A DNA stretch of 64,000 nucleotides from RGIG5952 sp045627605 (GCA_045627605.1 JAZQOA010000072.1:1-64000); one strand, 5' to 3'; shown: positions 41,282 to 50,959, counted from the first letter of the stretch. The notes: generated by a model not told the origin, from the sequence alone. Program-made: numbers and translations.

Positions 41282-44200
41282 ATGAAAATCAATTTCAATT
41301 TTTCGCAGCCGAACTGGGATGGGCTTGTCGCCGCCGTGCGCATGGGCGACAGGCGCGCCTTCGAGCGGCATTTCGGCGCCTGTCTCCCGATGGGCGGATT
41401 CCAGTCGCTTTGGTTCGGGGCGAAGTCCGGCAAGGCCTACCTCCTCCAGCGCATCGCCGACGAAATCGCGCCTGCGGGCCGCGGGTTCCCTCCCGACTTG
41501 AAGTACGAATACCGCCGCATGCTGGCCCCGTACAAGCTCTACCGCGAATTTGTCTCGGGGCGCGATGTCGCGGAAGCCCTTGCGCAGGTTGCGGAGGCTT
41601 TCATCCAGGGCGTCACGCCCGCCGATTTCGACGCGGTGCTTATGGCGGGCGCCATCTGCGTCTTTGCCGGCGACGCCGAAAGGCTGGCGACTTTGTCCGA
41701 TTTGCGCGGGGTGCGCGCCGGCATCGGCGCCTCCGACTTCAGGACCTACACCGATGTCTTCGCCGCCTACCGGCTGCTTCTTGAGCGGGGCCCGTCGCAA
41801 GGCGTGCTGTCCCGGCTCGATCTGCTGGGCGATTCCTTTGGCGGCGCCGCCAGCTTCCTGCCGCAGATGCGCGGGAAGTTCCCGCTGACGCATCTCCGCC
41901 TTCCCTGTTTCGAGCTTTACGCCGCCGTGTGCGCGGCGCTTTACAAGGACGCTCCGCTTCGGTGCCTTTCAGTCGGCGTGACGGTGGATTCGCTTCTCCA
42001 TGCGCTTGACGATGTTCGCGGCACGGTCGATTGCGCCTTGCTGGCGGATGTTTCCCGTATCCTTGCGGCGGTGGGCGAGGACGGCGGATCCTTCGGCTCG
42101 GAGGCCGTCCCCCCCGGTGCTTTCACGCCGCCTCCCCTGGCGTCGTTCAACCGCCTGCTGATGGCGCATGTCGCCGGGGGCGAAGGGGTGCTCGGGGGCG
42201 ACGCCCGGCCGCATGTCGAGGCGGCGCGCGCCCTGGTTGACGCCGGGCAGCTTGTGCTTGGCGCCACGGCGGCGGGGTTCGCCATGGGCTGGCCGTCGGT
42301 TTCCGAGAGTGCCGGCGCCGTGGTTGCCGCGGCGGCGCATTGGGGCGTGAAGCCGCTTTTCAAGATGGATCCCCGTCTCCCGGCATGGCAGCTCGCGCTC
42401 GACGAGCTTGGGAAGTTCATCGACGGCGCGGATGCCGCCCCCGCGGCGGTGCGCGACCCGTTCTTCTGGCTTCTTACCCTTTCAAGGGTTGGGGGGCCCG
42501 AGACCTTCAAGGTCGTCGATCTCGGCATTTGGCGCCGGCGCGTCCTGAAGAGCGGCAAGCTCGGCAAGGGCAAGGTCCACTCCGTCGGCGAGGCGGAGCG
42601 CATGGTCGGCGAACTCGAGACGCTGCCGCAGGACGACGCGGTCTTCGCGGCGCTTTGGCAGCTTAGCGGCGAATTTGGCTTTCCGCGTGGCTTCCGGTCC
42701 GTCGGGAATCCCGGGAAATTCGCCTGCCTTTTGCGCAGTCTCGTCGGGCATCCGCGTGTCGCCGCGATGGTCGATGGCGAAGATTTCGAGGCGACGCCGA
42801 TCGAACTTTCGGCCTACGCGCCGAAGATCGAGACTTCGCGGACGCCCGAAGGCGAACTTGTGCTGGAGCTTCCGCGCGAATTGCGCGAACTCGGCTCCGA
42901 AGCCGGTTCGGGACGCGCCTTGCTGCGCCTGGGCCCCGGCAAATACGGGGCGCTTCTCTGCGGCGCCGAACTGCAACGTGCCGCCGAGATCATCTTGAAG
43001 CGCGGCTCGGGCGGGAAGGTGGTGATTCCCGGGGCGGCGGCCGAAGACGCCGCCAACCGCATCGCGCAGGCGGCCAAGACCATCCCGATGCATGGCGTCA
43101 TCACGGAAGACGGCGACCTCTCGAAACTCCCGCGCGTCGCGGCGAGCCCCCTGCCGCACCTGCGCCTTTCACTTGAGGACGACGACGCGCTGGAAATCGC
43201 CCTTCGCGTCGTCGTGGACGAAGGCACGGGCAAGGTCGTTTACGCGCCGGGCTTCGGTCCCGGCGAAGTCGTCGCGCGCCAGGCGGGCGAGGCCGTTGCC
43301 GTTGTCCGCGACAAGTCCGCCGAGGAAGCCGCGGCGAAGCCCGTCCGCGACCTGCTGGCGGAATGCCCCGGCGTGAAGGCCATGGGCGTCGACGACTGGC
43401 GGGCCGAGGGCCTGGCGGAGATTCTCGGCGCCCTCGACGGCCTCCGTTCGCTGGGCGATGCCGTGGCCCTCGACTGGCTCGACCCCGACCGCGTCCTCAA
43501 GGTGGCGTCCGTGAGCGGCGCCGCGCTCGATGCCAGGCCCAAGGGCGCGGGCCATTGGTTCGGCGTCTCCGGCAACTTCGACCTCGACAACGGCAAAGTG
43601 CTCTCCTTCGAGGAAATGCTGAAGTCCATGCCCGCCAAGGTCGGCGGCTACGTCCGGCTTTCGGACGGCGAATACGTGCGGGTTTCGCGGAAGTTGCGCG
43701 AGAGGCTCGAAATGCTCGGCGCCGCAGGCGACATGCGCGACGGCGAGCTCGACGTGCCCGTCGCGGCCTTGCCCGCGATTGACGGCGCCTTTGGCGGCGC
43801 GGCGGAAAATGACGGTGCCGCCGCTTTTGCCCTGCCCGAGGCGATGGAGCGCCGCGCCACGCAAATCCGCGACGAGCTGGCGCGTGACGTCGCCGTGCCG
43901 GAGGGGCTTGCCGCCGAGTTGCGCCCCTACCAGCGCGAGGGCTTCGTTTGGCTCGACCATCTTGCCGGGTGCGGCATCGGCGCATGCCTGGCGGACGACA
44001 TGGGCCTTGGGAAGACGCTCGAAATCATCGCCGTGCTGCTGGCCCGCGCCGCCGATGGCGCCTCCCTGGTTGTCGCCCCGACCTCGGTCTGCGGAAACTG
44101 GGAGTCCGAGATTCGGCGTTTCGCGCCGGGGCTTGTCCCGAAGCCGGTCGGTGCGCGCGAATCCGCCGCCGAAGTCGTGAAGACCGCGGGACGTGGCGAC

Positions 44201-45268
44201 GTCGTCATCGCCAGCTACGGCCTTGCCGTCACCAAGGGCGACATCCTCGCCTCGCGCCATTGGAACGGCGTCGTCCTCGACGAGGCCCAGGCCATCAAGA
44301 ACGCCGCCACGAAACGCGCCAAGGGCGTCAAGAAACTCGCCGCCCAGTTCCGCGTGGCCGCGACGGGCACGCCGGTCGAGAACCGCCTCAGCGAATTCTG
44401 GAGCCTCTTCGACTTCCTCAACCCCGGGATGCTGCTCTCGCAGGAGAAGTTCGTCGCCCGCTACACGCAGGACGGCATGGCGACCGCCGGGCTCAAGAAA
44501 CTCGTCTCGCCGTTGGTTTTGCGCCGCCTGAAAAAAGACGTCCTCAAGGATTTGCCCCCCAAGACCGAGGTGAACCTCTTCGTCGAGCTGGAGTCGACCG
44601 AGCGCGCCGCCTACGAGGCCTGCCGCCGCCAGGCGCTTGAAGCGGTTGAGCAGGCGAAGGAGGCCGGCAAGGCCGCCTCGGCGGGAATGCTCGTCCTCCG
44701 TGAACTCACGCGGCTCCGGCGCTTCTGCTGCCACCCGTCGCTTGTCCTCCCCGAACTTGTCGCCTCCGCGAAACTCGACGCGCTCGCCGATCTCCTGGCC
44801 GACCTCCGCGAGGGCGATCACCGCGCACTTGTCTTCAGCCAGTACACCGACTATCTCGCCATCGTCGGCAACATGGTCGGCAAAAACGGCTGGTCCTACC
44901 AGTATCTCGACGGCTCCACGCCGAGGGACGAGCGGCTTGAACGGGTGGAGCGCTTCCAGAAGGGCGAAGGCGACTTCTTCCTCATCAGCCTCAAGGCGGG
45001 CGGCTTCGGCCTCAACCTTACCGCCGCCAACTACGTGATTCTCCTCGACCCCTGGTGGAACCCCGCCGTGGAGAACCAGGCGGCGGACCGCGTCCACCGC
45101 ATCGGGCAGACGGAGCCGGTGACGGTTTACCGACTCGTCGCGAAGGACACCATCGAGGAACGCGTCGTCGCCCTCCACGCCGACAAGCTCAAGATCGCGG
45201 ACGACCTTCTGGAAGGCGCCGGCAGCGCCGCGCTCACGCTGAACGAGATGATGGGGCTGTTCAGCTGA
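41282..45268 (+). CDS. SNF2/RapA-type helicase (ATP-dependent DNA translocase)
   Basis: A 1328-residue protein. The C-terminal ~450 residues are a full SNF2 motor: LRPYQREGFVWLDHL, ADDMGLGKTLEIIA, VVAPTSVCGNWESEI, VVLDEAQAIKNA, ATGTPVENRLSEFWSLFDFL, LRRLKKDVLKDLPPK, then HRALVFSQYTDYL, YLDGSTPRDERL, LISLKAGGFGLNLTAANYV and DRVHRIGQ. The first ~850 residues have no domain I can name, though such bacterial SNF2 proteins often carry SWIM-like or accessory N-terminal domains; no zinc motif is seen. Cytoplasmic. Role likely in transcription recycling or DNA repair. Confidence 0.93.
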   Translation: MKINFNFSQPNWDGLVAAVRMGDRRAFERHFGACLPMGGFQSLWFGAKSGKAYLLQRIADEIAPAGRGFPPDLKYEYRRMLAPYKLYREFVSGRDVAEALAQVAEAFIQGVTPADFDAVLMAGAICVFAGDAERLATLSDLRGVRAGIGASDFRTYTDVFAAYRLLLERGPSQGVLSRLDLLGDSFGGAASFLPQMRGKFPLTHLRLPCFELYAAVCAALYKDAPLRCLSVGVTVDSLLHALDDVRGTVDCALLADVSRILAAVGEDGGSFGSEAVPPGAFTPPPLASFNRLLMAHVAGGEGVLGGDARPHVEAARALVDAGQLVLGATAAGFAMGWPSVSESAGAVVAAAAHWGVKPLFKMDPRLPAWQLALDELGKFIDGADAAPAAVRDPFFWLLTLSRVGGPETFKVVDLGIWRRRVLKSGKLGKGKVHSVGEAERMVGELETLPQDDAVFAALWQLSGEFGFPRGFRSVGNPGKFACLLRSLVGHPRVAAMVDGEDFEATPIELSAYAPKIETSRTPEGELVLELPRELRELGSEAGSGRALLRLGPGKYGALLCGAELQRAAEIILKRGSGGKVVIPGAAAEDAANRIAQAAKTIPMHGVITEDGDLSKLPRVAASPLPHLRLSLEDDDALEIALRVVVDEGTGKVVYAPGFGPGEVVARQAGEAVAVVRDKSAEEAAAKPVRDLLAECPGVKAMGVDDWRAEGLAEILGALDGLRSLGDAVALDWLDPDRVLKVASVSGAALDARPKGAGHWFGVSGNFDLDNGKVLSFEEMLKSMPAKVGGYVRLSDGEYVRVSRKLRERLEMLGAAGDMRDGELDVPVAALPAIDGAFGGAAENDGAAAFALPEAMERRATQIRDELARDVAVPEGLAAELRPYQREGFVWLDHLAGCGIGACLADDMGLGKTLEIIAVLLARAADGASLVVAPTSVCGNWESEIRRFAPGLVPKPVGARESAAEVVKTAGRGDVVIASYGLAVTKGDILASRHWNGVVLDEAQAIKNAATKRAKGVKKLAAQFRVAATGTPVENRLSEFWSLFDFLNPGMLLSQEKFVARYTQDGMATAGLKKLVSPLVLRRLKKDVLKDLPPKTEVNLFVELESTERAAYEACRRQALEAVEQAKEAGKAASAGMLVLRELTRLRRFCCHPSLVLPELVASAKLDALADLLADLREGDHRALVFSQYTDYLAIVGNMVGKNGWSYQYLDGSTPRDERLERVERFQKGEGDFFLISLKAGGFGLNLTAANYVILLDPWWNPAVENQAADRVHRIGQTEPVTVYRLVAKDTIEERVVALHADKLKIADDLLEGAGSAALTLNEMMGLFS

Positions 45269-45282
45269 GAGTTGGCAGAGGG

Positions 45283-45304
45283 GCGCGCTCCCGCGTGACC
45301 GCCG
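45283..45304. repeat. Dispersed GC-rich repeat, copy B
   Basis: GGGCGCGCTCCCGCGTGACC, the inverted partner of the copy at 25480-25502. GCGCTCCC pairs imperfectly with GGGAGTGC 16 nt further on, so a hairpin is possible. Confidence 0.5.
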
Positions 45305-45361
45305 CGCTGGGAGTGCGGCGGGGAGTGGTGCGGGGGCCATGTGTTTCCCCCGGCCGCGTCT

Positions 45362-45428
45362 GTTGCAATTTCCCGTTGCATTTTCCCGTTGCTTTTTTGT
45401 TGCTTTTATCATGTGTTTTTGATAGGAT
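45362..45428 (+). promoter_or_regulatory. Promoter with four GTTGC direct repeats before the phosphorelay genes
   Basis: GTTGC followed by T/A-rich sequence occurs at 45362, 45375, 45388 and 45399 (spacing 13, 13, 11). The last overlaps a -35 box TTGCTT (45400-45405); after 17 nt comes TAGGAT (45423-45428), 9 nt before the ATG. The repeats look like a response-regulator binding array. Confidence 0.55.
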
Positions 45429-45437
45429 TCAATCATC

Positions 45438-45821
45438 ATGATTAAAGACTCTAGTCAAATTTTCAGCCGTCTTGCTGCCATGGGCTGCAACATCGAGGAG
45501 ACGCTGGAAGACACTTACATGGGCAACGAGGCGCTTTACCTGAAGCAACTTGTGCGCCTGGCCGGCTCCGATACGCCGCAGAAGATGCTCGCGGCTGTCC
45601 GGGGCGGCGATGTCGCGGAGTGTTTCGAGGCGGCGCACGAGCTGAAGGGACTCTACGCGACGATGGGGCTTGAGCCCTTGTATCGCTCGTGTTGCGTTAT
45701 CGTCGAGGCGACGCGCGGCGAGCAGGGCCGTCTCGACGGCGTGCTTGAAAAAGCCGAGGCGCTCGCGGCCAGCCACGAGGCGGTGCTGGGGGAGATCAGG
45801 GGATTCGGTGCGCCCGCCTGA
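45438..45821 (+). CDS. Histidine-phosphotransfer (Hpt) domain protein
   Basis: A 127-residue stand-alone Hpt protein. The phospho-accepting histidine lies in AAHELKGLYATMGL. Flanking sequence (YLKQLVRLAGS before, LYRSCCVIVEATR after) fits the four-helix bundle. Hpt proteins pass phosphate between receiver domains. It starts a plus-strand run with two hybrid kinases, so the three probably form one relay. No DNA-binding output regulator is in the window. Confidence 0.88.
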   Translation: MIKDSSQIFSRLAAMGCNIEETLEDTYMGNEALYLKQLVRLAGSDTPQKMLAAVRGGDVAECFEAAHELKGLYATMGLEPLYRSCCVIVEATRGEQGRLDGVLEKAEALAASHEAVLGEIRGFGAPA

Positions 45822-45846
45822 CGGGCGGGGAGGGAAAGGTTTGGCT

Positions 45847-48384
45847 ATGCAGGATTTTGAAAAGGCGGAAGGCTCCAAGGAACAGAAGATCGCGTCGAAA
45901 GGGTCGTCGAGCGACCAGATTCTTTCGGCTATCACGAGGATGCTTTATTCCTACAACTTGACCGTCGATCTCGAAACGGGCAAGTACACGATGATCGAAG
46001 GCACGGGCCTGACGAATATGCGCGAACTCTTCCGCCGGACGGACGACTTGCGCCGGGCGAACGAAAGCGTTTTCAGAACCATCGAACCGAAGTTCGTGCC
46101 CAAGTTGCGCGAACTGGTGGGCCTCGACTACCTGCGCAACCGCACTGAGTCGGGATACGTCGGCACCTACGAGTACATGGAGCGCAACACCGACAACAAC
46201 GCCGTCGACCACTGGGCCGAAGTGAATGTCTTCATCGGTCACGACGAAGACGGGGGGGTCGTGGCGAACATCCTCGGTCGTGACATCACGGAGTTCCACC
46301 ACCGGCAGGAGGCGCGCGACAAGGAGCAGAAAGCCGCCGCGGCGAAGGATCAGCTGCTGTCGGAAATCACCCAGAAACTCTACGGCTTCAACGTCACCGT
46401 CGACTTGCAGACGGGTCACTACTCGCTCATCGAGGGCACTGGCACTCCGGATTCGGTGAAGGCGTTCTCCGAGGGCGAGTTCTATCCCGACGTCATCGAG
46501 AAGTTGCTTGGCCACGTCGCCGGCTCGCACGAGAACGAGGTGCGCCGTCTCTTCGGGTTCGACTATCTCGTCAACCGCAAGAACGAGGAAGGCTATGGCG
46601 GCTACATCGAGTACCCGATGGACTTCGGCGGCCGCCACCGCTGGCACGAGGCGAACCTCTTTTTCGGAACAAGCGCCACAGGGGAGCGCGTGGCGAACAT
46701 CCTCGGCCGCGACGTGACCGAGGCCCACGAGCGCCAGGAAATCCGCGAACGGGAACTCAAGGCTGTCGCGACGAAGGACATGATCCTCTCCGACATCACG
46801 CAGCACCTCTACGCCTACAACCAGACGGTCGACCTCGACAGCGGAAAGTACACGCTGATCACGGGAACGGGCATGGAGGAGGTGCGCGAGATCCTCTCAC
46901 GGACGGACGACTTCAAGACGAGCTTCAATGAATGCCGCAAGATCGTCGAGCCCGACCACTTGAAGGAGGTGGACGAACTGATTTCCCTGGAGGCCCTGCG
47001 CGCGCCGGGCGTGCCGGACGGCTTCGTGAACCGAATCGAGTATCCGGCGACGATCAACGGCAGCCGGCACTGGCACGAGGTCAATGTCTTCCGCGGCACC
47101 GGCGCATCGGGGCGGCCCGTCGCGAACGTTCTGGGCCGTGACGTGACCGAGGCCCACGAGCAAAGCGACACCGCCGCCCAGCTGGCGATCGCCCGCGCCG
47201 CAAACAAGGCCAAGAGCGAGTTCCTTTCGAACATGTCGCACGACATCCGCACGCCGATGAACGCCATTCTCGGCATGACGACGATTGCGCAGACCTATAT
47301 TTCGCAACGCACCGACGACGCAGTCTGCATCAAGCAGATTTCGGACTGCCTCGACAAGGTCCTCGTCGGCTCGCGCCACCTGCTCTCGCTCATCAACGAC
47401 GTGCTCGACATGTCGCGCATGGAGTACGGGCGCCTCTCGATCAACGAGGCCCCGATCAAACTCGACGAAATCGTCAAGGGCGTCCTCTCGCTCATCCGCT
47501 CGCAGGGCGAGGACAAGGGCATTCTGGTGGAGTATTTCGAGGAGAAAATCATCCACCGCTCGCTGAAGGTCGACGCCATGCGCATCAACCAGATCTTCAT
47601 CAACATCCTCGGCAACTCGGTCAAGTTCACGCCGAAGGGCGGCAAGATCACGTGGCGCATCAGCGAACAGCCGGGCGATCAGCCCGACGTCTCGGTTTTC
47701 CGTTTCGAATGCCGCGACACGGGCCGCGGTATGAGCGCGGAGTTCCTGCCCAAGCTCTTCGACCCGTTCGCGCAGGAGGGGCGCCAGTTCTCCGACACCT
47801 ATGTCGGCACCGGTCTCGGCATGGCGATTACCAAGCAGATCGTCGAGCTGATGCACGGGTCGATCGTGGTCTCGAGCCGGCTGGGCGAAGGCACCACGTT
47901 TGTCGTCGAACTGCCGCTCAAGCACGCCGAAAAAATGACGGGCGACAAGGACGAGGCCAAAGCCTTGCCCAAGCCGGCGAGCACCAACATTGTCTCCGGC
48001 CGCTCCTTCCTCGTGGCCGAGGACGTTCCCTCCAACGCCGAGGTCATCACCCAGATGGTCGAGCTTTGCGGCGGGAAAATCGAGATCGCCGCCAACGGCC
48101 GCCTGGTCGTCGAGCGCTTCCGCCGTGCCAAGAAGGGCGAGTTCGACGCCATTTTCATGGACATCCGCATGCCCGAGATGAATGGCTACGAGGCCACCTC
48201 GGCAATCCGCGCGCTCGACCGCGACGACGCGAAGACCATCCCGATCATCGCCATGAGTGCGGATGCCTTCGCCGAGGACATCGCCAGGGCCAAGCAGAGC
48301 GGCATGAACGACCATGTGTCGAAGCCCATCCGCTTCAAGCAACTTTCCGCCACGCTTCAGAAAGTACTTCCCGAAAGGAAATGA
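45847..48384 (+). CDS. Cytoplasmic hybrid histidine kinase with three tandem sensor repeats
   Basis: An 845-residue kinase without membrane helices. The input half is three copies of a ~144-residue unit starting at about 26, 171 and 314: LSAITRMLYSYNLTVDLETGKYTMIEGTG, then LSEITQKLYGFNVTVDLQTG and LSDITQHLYAYNQTVDLDSG. Each ends HWAEVNVF/HWHEANLF and then NILGRDITE or similar, like PAS-type units. Then HisKA with H465 (NMSHDIRTPMNAI), ATPase (GNSVKFTPKGGKI, GTGLGMAITKQIV) and a receiver with the aspartate in AIFMDIRMPEMNGYEA. The start has a short spacer from the Hpt gene. Confidence 0.93.
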   Translation: MQDFEKAEGSKEQKIASKGSSSDQILSAITRMLYSYNLTVDLETGKYTMIEGTGLTNMRELFRRTDDLRRANESVFRTIEPKFVPKLRELVGLDYLRNRTESGYVGTYEYMERNTDNNAVDHWAEVNVFIGHDEDGGVVANILGRDITEFHHRQEARDKEQKAAAAKDQLLSEITQKLYGFNVTVDLQTGHYSLIEGTGTPDSVKAFSEGEFYPDVIEKLLGHVAGSHENEVRRLFGFDYLVNRKNEEGYGGYIEYPMDFGGRHRWHEANLFFGTSATGERVANILGRDVTEAHERQEIRERELKAVATKDMILSDITQHLYAYNQTVDLDSGKYTLITGTGMEEVREILSRTDDFKTSFNECRKIVEPDHLKEVDELISLEALRAPGVPDGFVNRIEYPATINGSRHWHEVNVFRGTGASGRPVANVLGRDVTEAHEQSDTAAQLAIARAANKAKSEFLSNMSHDIRTPMNAILGMTTIAQTYISQRTDDAVCIKQISDCLDKVLVGSRHLLSLINDVLDMSRMEYGRLSINEAPIKLDEIVKGVLSLIRSQGEDKGILVEYFEEKIIHRSLKVDAMRINQIFINILGNSVKFTPKGGKITWRISEQPGDQPDVSVFRFECRDTGRGMSAEFLPKLFDPFAQEGRQFSDTYVGTGLGMAITKQIVELMHGSIVVSSRLGEGTTFVVELPLKHAEKMTGDKDEAKALPKPASTNIVSGRSFLVAEDVPSNAEVITQMVELCGGKIEIAANGRLVVERFRRAKKGEFDAIFMDIRMPEMNGYEATSAIRALDRDDAKTIPIIAMSADAFAEDIARAKQSGMNDHVSKPIRFKQLSATLQKVLPERK

Positions 48385-48388
48385 CGAG

Positions 48389-50839
48389 ATGATTACCGAC
48401 TTGAACGGCCGCAGCGCCGCGATAGCCTGTGCGAGCGACGAGGACTCCGAGCGCCTGGCCGGGGCCCTTGCCGAACTCGGCGTCGAGACCGATATCTACG
48501 CTGCGGACGCCTCTGGCGCCGTGTTGGCCATCGCGAGCGGCCGCCGCTACGACTTCGTGCTGGTGCACTGCACGGCCAAGACGCTGTCAGACCGCGTCAT
48601 GTGCGAGACCTACCGTCTCGCCGGCGACATCGCCGCACGACACTTGGTCGCCATCACTTCCGACTGGTCGCATGTCGAGTCGCTTGCGCCGGGGCTTGGG
48701 TTCTGCGCCTATCTGCGCCCGAGCGCCGACCGCGACGAGGTGCGCCGCGTGATGGGGAAAATCCTCGCCGACGAAAAACGCGCTCTGGCAAAGACCGAGC
48801 ACCCCGACCTTATGGGCAAGCACTTCCTCGTGGTGGACAACAACGTTTCCAACGTCGAGATCCTCAAAAACGCCATCGAGTGCTTTGGCGGCACCGTTGA
48901 CGTGTCCAGCAGCGGGGAAGAGGCCATATCGAAGATGCTCAACGCGCCGGCATCGGGCGACGCCGCCTATTCGATGGTGCTGATGGACATCTACATGCCG
49001 CCGGGCATCGACGGCCTCGAAGCCACGCAGCGCTTCCGCAATTCGGCCCATCCGCTGGCGAAGACGCTGCCGATCGTCATCGTCTCGGGCGATGCCGACC
49101 CGTTGATCACCGTTCGCGAGCGCGAGGTCGGTGCCAGCGCCTTTCACCTGAAGCCGCTCACGCGCTCGGCCCTCGTCGAGATTCTCCGCCGCTTCCTCGA
49201 TTTGCCGCCCCAGGCCGAAACCAACGTCGAGCTCACCAGGATCCGCCGCATTTCCGAGTTGAAGGAGGACAACCGCAAGCTTACGTCGTTCCTCAACACC
49301 CAGAAGGCCGCCAGCGCGTTCTTCAACCACATGTTCGACGCGCTTCCCCAGCCGGTCTTCCTCAAGGATGCGGCAAACTCCCAGTACCTGCGGTGCAACC
49401 CCGCGTTCGTCGAAGCCAACGGCCATACAAGCGAGCAGATTATCGGAATGTTCGACCGCGATATCTTCCCGGCCGAATTTGCCGAGGCGTTCGTCGCGCA
49501 TGACAAGGCCACCCTCGCCGCACCTGACGGGCGGTGCTTTTTCCCGACCCACGGCTGCGGTGCCGATGGCTGCGAACACCGCCTCTGGGACAAGTGGCAG
49601 GTCGTTATCGACGGCCAGGATGGGCGGCGCTACATTCTGGGCGCACTCAGTGAGGTCACGAAGCGCGTCGAGGACGCGAATCGCATCCTCCAGCAGGAGC
49701 GCCAGATCAACGAGGCCGTCAAGAAGGAGCGCGACGTGGCCGTCGCCGCCGAAAAGGCGAAGAGTTTCTTCTTCTCCGCGATCAGCCACGACATCCGAAC
49801 GCCGCTCAACTCGGTGATAGGTTTCGTCGACATGCTCGAGCGCGAGGACGACCCCGCGCTGCGCCAGGAGTACATCCGAAACATCAAGTCCAGCGGCCGC
49901 GACCTCATGCGCCTCGTCGACGACATGATCGACCTCGTCAAGTACGACAATGGTGGCGCGGCTGTCTTGGCCGAGCCTTTCCAGGTCGGCGATCTCGCCC
50001 GGGAGTGCAGGGACGCGCTGAAGGGCGCCGTCGAGGCGAAGGGCCTTGAGTTCACGCTCGACCTCCCCGACGACATGCCCTTGCTGGTCGTCGATCGCCG
50101 CCATTTCCGCCAGATCCTGATGAATCTCGTCGACAACGCCGTCAAGTTCACCGAAAAGGGTTCTGTGAAGGTGTCGCTGTCGTATGTGTCGGAGGTACTC
50201 ACACTGCGTGTGAAGGACACGGGCTGCGGCATCGCGCGAGACGACCTGGAGCGCATCCTGAAGCCCTACGTGAAGGTTGAAAACCGGACGCAGACGGGCG
50301 GCACGGGCATCGGATTGGCAATCGTCAACCTTCTTGTCGAACGCATGGGTGGCAAACTCTCGGTGCAGAGCCTCGTCGGGGTGGGGTCTGAATTCTCGGT
50401 CGTCGTGCCTGACGTGAAGGTCGGGAAGATAAAGGCCGCCGACACCGGACTGAAGGCGTCAAAGCTCCTGCCTTTCGACGGCAAGCGCCTGCTGTTGGTG
50501 GACGACGTGAAGCTCAACCTGATGGTGCTGTCGTCGTATTGCCGCAAGCTTGGCGCGGCGAAATGCCTGATGGCTTCCTGCGGGGAGGAGGCGCTGCAGG
50601 TGCTGGCGAAGGAACCGGTCGACATGGTACTGACCGACATCCTGATGCCGGGCATGGGCGGCGTGGGCCTCGTGAAGGAAATCCGCGCCAACAAGGATTA
50701 TGAAAAAATGCCCGTCCATGCCGTGACGGCTGATGTCGAGTTCGCCAAGAATGGCGACACGCGGAACTTCGACGGCGTGATCATGAAGCCGCTTACGCTC
50801 GACAGCCTCAGCCGCCACTTTGCGAAATACACCCCTTGA
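48389..50839 (+). CDS. Hybrid histidine kinase with pseudo-receiver, receivers and PAS domain
   Basis: An 816-residue protein. Order: a receiver-like region without the acceptor aspartate (FVLVHCTAKT, about 1-130), a receiver with MVLMDIYMPPGIDGLEA, a PAS domain (MFDALPQPVFLKDAANSQYLRCNPAFVEANG), HisKA (SAISHDIRTPLNSVIGF), ATPase (LVDNAVKFTEKG, GGTGIGLAIVNLLVERM) and a final receiver (MVLTDILMPGMGGVG). No membrane helix. ATG at 48389 is 4 nt after the previous stop, with GACGAG/AAGGAA upstream. Probably works with the Hpt protein and the preceding kinase. Confidence 0.92.
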   Translation: MITDLNGRSAAIACASDEDSERLAGALAELGVETDIYAADASGAVLAIASGRRYDFVLVHCTAKTLSDRVMCETYRLAGDIAARHLVAITSDWSHVESLAPGLGFCAYLRPSADRDEVRRVMGKILADEKRALAKTEHPDLMGKHFLVVDNNVSNVEILKNAIECFGGTVDVSSSGEEAISKMLNAPASGDAAYSMVLMDIYMPPGIDGLEATQRFRNSAHPLAKTLPIVIVSGDADPLITVREREVGASAFHLKPLTRSALVEILRRFLDLPPQAETNVELTRIRRISELKEDNRKLTSFLNTQKAASAFFNHMFDALPQPVFLKDAANSQYLRCNPAFVEANGHTSEQIIGMFDRDIFPAEFAEAFVAHDKATLAAPDGRCFFPTHGCGADGCEHRLWDKWQVVIDGQDGRRYILGALSEVTKRVEDANRILQQERQINEAVKKERDVAVAAEKAKSFFFSAISHDIRTPLNSVIGFVDMLEREDDPALRQEYIRNIKSSGRDLMRLVDDMIDLVKYDNGGAAVLAEPFQVGDLARECRDALKGAVEAKGLEFTLDLPDDMPLLVVDRRHFRQILMNLVDNAVKFTEKGSVKVSLSYVSEVLTLRVKDTGCGIARDDLERILKPYVKVENRTQTGGTGIGLAIVNLLVERMGGKLSVQSLVGVGSEFSVVVPDVKVGKIKAADTGLKASKLLPFDGKRLLLVDDVKLNLMVLSSYCRKLGAAKCLMASCGEEALQVLAKEPVDMVLTDILMPGMGGVGLVKEIRANKDYEKMPVHAVTADVEFAKNGDTRNFDGVIMKPLTLDSLSRHFAKYTP

Positions 50840-50852
50840 TTTGAGGCCTGAA

Positions 50853-50921
50853 GGCGACTTCCTTCTTGTCAGCCTCAAGGCGGGCGGCTTCGGTCTCAAC
50901 CTTGCCGCCGCGTCCTTCTGG
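50853..50921 (+). pseudogene. Relic of an SNF2 helicase gene
   Basis: In one frame this reads PEGDFLLVSLKAGGFGLNLAAASF, matching GEGDFFLISLKAGGFGLNLTAANY in the intact helicase at about 44964-45030. Differences include codon and conservative amino-acid changes, so it seems to come from a diverged paralogue rather than a fresh copy. No other helicase motif is near. Confidence 0.75.
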
Positions 50922-50959
50922 GAAACGACGCATTGCAATATCCCGCCCGCGTCAGGGGA

